NCBI GenBank assembly: GCA_020852965.1
Contig: JADYZV010000090.1
Coordinates: 1-45,576, forward strand
Length of the DNA: 45,576 bases
Origin: Pirellulaceae bacterium
Lineage (GTDB): Bacteria > Planctomycetota > Planctomycetia > Pirellulales > Pirellulaceae
Direction of reading: 5' to 3'
Shown here in pieces: positions 43,259-45,576 of the stretch. The notes beneath the pieces were generated by a model. The model was not told the DNA's origin. It searched no databases and worked only from the letters and a program-made list of their open reading frames with translations. Position 1 is the first letter of the stretch. Every line of letters starts with the position of its first letter. A program made the position numbers and the translations under genes.

Positions 43259-45576
43259 ATGGAAGCGCGCTACACTCTGAAACTGTGTCTCGTTTTGGCG
43301 TGCTTCCTTTCAGCGGTTGTTACGGGCGCTCGTGGTTCGTTTTCCGACGAACCCGAAAACGAAGTGGCTCTCTTCTCGCATTGGGAGTTTGACGAGGAGG
43401 GTGACGCACTGGTGGTCCGCGACTCGTCGGAATTCGCCAGCGCGGACATCACGCTGCCAAATCGCTTGACGAGGACGAGAGGCGTCCACGGTGCGGCTCT
43501 CGACCTTGTCGGCGAAAACAAACTGGCTTGTAAGTTCGCCTCCGACGCCACGCAGCTATCCGGGATCACCATAGCCGCGTGGGCGCGACCGACCGATCTG
43601 CGTGGTTACCGCGAGATCTTTCGCCAAGAGTGCGACGAGCGACTGCTGTTCTCGTACCAGAGTGACGGCTGCGTACTGTCGCTCGGCTTGAACATCGGCG
43701 GCTATGTCGAATGCGATGCTCGCATTGAACCGGACCAACTCATGGACGGAGCGTGGCATCACTGCGCCGCGACGTTCGATGGTCAAGCAATGCGAGTCTA
43801 TCTGGATGGCAAGGAAATCGGTTCTTTGCTGCGACCAGGCCAGATCGCCCTGCGGACTTCTGTACCTGCTTTCATCGGTTCCAGCAGCGGGCAGGGCGAG
43901 TTCTTTCAAGGTGGGCTCGACGATCTACGCATCTATGCGAAGGCCCTAACGCCGGAACAGATCTCGCGTCTCTATCGCAACGGCATCGAGTCGCTGGTGA
44001 GCTACGCGAAACAGTTCGATGCCGAACTCGGCACGCTGTACGCGCCAGGCAGCTCCTTTGCCGAGACGCTCGCCGGCACCTGCAAGAATCTCGCGGAGCG
44101 AGACCTGCAAACGGATCGCGACCTGGTGAGTGCTCTGCTCGTTCGGCTCAAGTCAACCTATCCTGCAGACTACGAAGCGTTTCTCTCTTGGACTGGCACC
44201 AGCCCCGTCGAGTATCTGGCTGCCGATGGTAACGTCAATCTCCAAAGTATGGCCCGATTGCTCGAGCTGCTCGTCGAGTACAAACCACTCACCGAGCGAC
44301 AATGCGAATTCCAAACTTCGGAACAACTCAGCAAGTGGAACGAAGTCGAAGATATTCTAAAACGATTTGAACGGCTCAAGAAGCTCGGCGATTCGGCCCG
44401 CTTCTCGCCTGAGTGGATCGAGATCATGTTGGCGGCCGAGCGACACATCCAATTGCGTCCGTCCGTCGACGAAGCAGTCGCTCCCTACGTCACACCGCAA
44501 ACGCCGCCGACGAAGAATCTCTCCGCCGAGGAGGCCCAAGGCGCCTTACACCGCGACTGGTTGCACCAAGCCGATCAAGATCCGTCGCCCGACAGGATCG
44601 AGCAAGAAATCCAGTGGGCGCGCGAGCTTGCCGAGCGAATCGTGTCCAGTTCTTCCGGCAAGGCTGATCTCGCCTGCGAGATCTCCGAACTCGACGCGTT
44701 GTCGAAACAGGTCGCCGCGTTGACCGCACCGGACGCTGAGCTGTATTTCAAGGTCCGAGCGGTCAAACGCACGATTGCATTCAAGAACCCAGTTGTCGAT
44801 TTCAGTAAGGTTTTGTTCGTCGATATGCCATTCCCGCAGGGGAATGAATGGCCTCATGAGACGCGACACCGCTTGGGATATATGGCCGTGCCTGGTGCTA
44901 GGCTGCTCGTCCTGGATGGACTCACGCCTGCCGGCACGTTGACGAAGCTCATGCCGAATGCGCCGCTACACGGTTCCTTTTGGCGGCCCGATCTCTCGTA
45001 CGATGCTCAGAAAGTTCTATTCTGCTTCAAGCCGCACAACGAAAAATCGTTCCATCTGTACGAGATCAACATCGATGGTTCTGGGCTCGTCCAATTGACC
45101 GACGGACCATACGACGATCTCGATCCGATCTATTTGCCGGACGGCGAGCATATTCTCTTCTCGACTTCGCGCGGACACACCTATGTCCGTTGCATGCCAC
45201 CGACGAACGCTTACGTGCTGGCTCGCTGTAACAGCGATGGCAAGGACGTCTACCTGATTTCGCGGAACAACGAACCGGACTACCTGCCGTCGGTGATGAA
45301 CGATGGCCGTGTAGTTTACACGCGTTGGGAGTACACGGACAAACCTCTGTGGCGCGCCCAAAGCCTCTGGACGACTCACCCAGACGGCACGCAGGTCGCC
45401 ACGTTGTGGGGCAATCAAAGCGTCTGGCCTGATCTGCTCAAGGATGCTCGGAGCATTCCCGGTAGCCGGCGAGTGATGTTCACCGGCAGCGCCCATCACA
45501 ACTGGTTTAGCGGATCGGTTGGCATAATCGATCCCGAGAAGGGGCTTAACTTTCCCAACGGCTTGACGAAAGTTAC
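43259..45576 (+). CDS. HZS-alpha-like protein with LamG module (protein D), 3' end outside window
   Basis: The frame is open from ATG 43259 to the window edge (772 codons visible). GAAGTGAG lies about 8 bases before the ATG. A signal peptide (LCLVLACFLSAVVTGARG) is followed at about 40-240 by a LamG/concanavalin-like domain (SGITIAAWARPTDLRGYREI, DGAWHHCAATFDGQAMRVYL, FFQGGLDDLRIYAKALTPEQ). About 250-560 is helical. Near 515-530 the motif IAFKNPVVDFSKVLFVDM corresponds to the LAFANPLLDFQQLLFVKR linker of protein A. The propeller begins about 575 (FHLYEINIDGSGLVQLTDGP, YTRWEYTDKPLWRAQSLWTT, SIPGSRRVMFTGSAHHNWFS). The haem motifs should lie beyond the edge. Confidence 0.88.
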   Translation, partial: MEARYTLKLCLVLACFLSAVVTGARGSFSDEPENEVALFSHWEFDEEGDALVVRDSSEFASADITLPNRLTRTRGVHGAALDLVGENKLACKFASDATQLSGITIAAWARPTDLRGYREIFRQECDERLLFSYQSDGCVLSLGLNIGGYVECDARIEPDQLMDGAWHHCAATFDGQAMRVYLDGKEIGSLLRPGQIALRTSVPAFIGSSSGQGEFFQGGLDDLRIYAKALTPEQISRLYRNGIESLVSYAKQFDAELGTLYAPGSSFAETLAGTCKNLAERDLQTDRDLVSALLVRLKSTYPADYEAFLSWTGTSPVEYLAADGNVNLQSMARLLELLVEYKPLTERQCEFQTSEQLSKWNEVEDILKRFERLKKLGDSARFSPEWIEIMLAAERHIQLRPSVDEAVAPYVTPQTPPTKNLSAEEAQGALHRDWLHQADQDPSPDRIEQEIQWARELAERIVSSSSGKADLACEISELDALSKQVAALTAPDAELYFKVRAVKRTIAFKNPVVDFSKVLFVDMPFPQGNEWPHETRHRLGYMAVPGARLLVLDGLTPAGTLTKLMPNAPLHGSFWRPDLSYDAQKVLFCFKPHNEKSFHLYEINIDGSGLVQLTDGPYDDLDPIYLPDGEHILFSTSRGHTYVRCMPPTNAYVLARCNSDGKDVYLISRNNEPDYLPSVMNDGRVVYTRWEYTDKPLWRAQSLWTTHPDGTQVATLWGNQSVWPDLLKDARSIPGSRRVMFTGSAHHNWFSGSVGIIDPEKGLNFPNGLTKV

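Noticed and set aside
23443-45576. Hydrazine synthesis (anammox) locus
   Set aside because: Only alpha-like proteins are present. No beta or gamma subunit, hydrazine dehydrogenase or nitrite/nitric-oxide genes were seen, and the alpha-I tyrosine I expect is missing.

Overview
The window looks like part of a planctomycete chromosome, most likely Pirellulaceae-like. I infer this from gene content only. It holds a planctomycete-type ECF sigma factor beside a WD40-repeat Ser/Thr kinase, Tat-exported Gfo/Idh/MocA oxidoreductases, a PmoA-family (DUF6807) protein, a PVC-type sorbosone-dehydrogenase/HEAT/cytochrome c protein paired with ThuA, a remnant of a REP-associated Y1 transposase, and four large secreted proteins resembling the hydrazine synthase alpha subunit. 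No rRNA, tRNA or CRISPR array was seen.

Layout. 1-8160 is signalling genes and debris: a fragment of a surface protein, a frameshifted ECF sigma gene, an intact 1135-residue membrane kinase, a decayed second kinase (nonsense codon plus frameshifts), other fragments, a deleted Y1 transposase and a short tandem repeat. 8161-10842 holds two exported proteins, an alpha/beta-hydrolase-like protein and a TlpA-type thioredoxin. 11097-23237 is a carbohydrate region: a truncated secreted protein, an oxidoreductase with a large in-frame deletion, a beta-helix protein, then a forward run PmoA - Gfo/Idh/MocA - sugar phosphate isomerase/epimerase - aldo/keto reductase, followed on the other strand by a heparinase II/III-like protein and an exported nitrilase-family amidohydrolase. 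A decayed duplicate of the reductase/heparinase junction lies at 21771-22120.

23443-34738 is a minus-strand block: two triheme HZS-alpha-like proteins, a lipoprotein with Ala/Glu/Lys-rich repeats, and a ThuA - PVC-cytochrome pair with overlapping stop and start codons. 35012-35123 is a 16-copy heptamer repeat next to two small membrane proteins. 36561-45576 is a plus-strand block: a B12-binding radical SAM protein, a YncE-like propeller fused to a diheme peroxidase-like domain, a compact HZS-alpha-like protein 44 bp downstream, and a fourth, LamG-containing HZS-alpha-like gene that runs off the right edge.

Taken together, the region appears devoted to taking up or attacking complex carbohydrate outside the cytoplasm, using both lyase/hydrolase-type enzymes and c-type haem or NAD(P) redox enzymes. 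The most interesting element is the set of four HZS-alpha-like proteins. They share a propeller/cytochrome core but carry different N-terminal modules (discoidin, an unrecognised beta-rich domain, none, LamG). The hydrazine synthase beta/gamma partners are absent, so a role in hydrazine chemistry is not supported. Several loci also preserve clear intermediate stages of gene decay.
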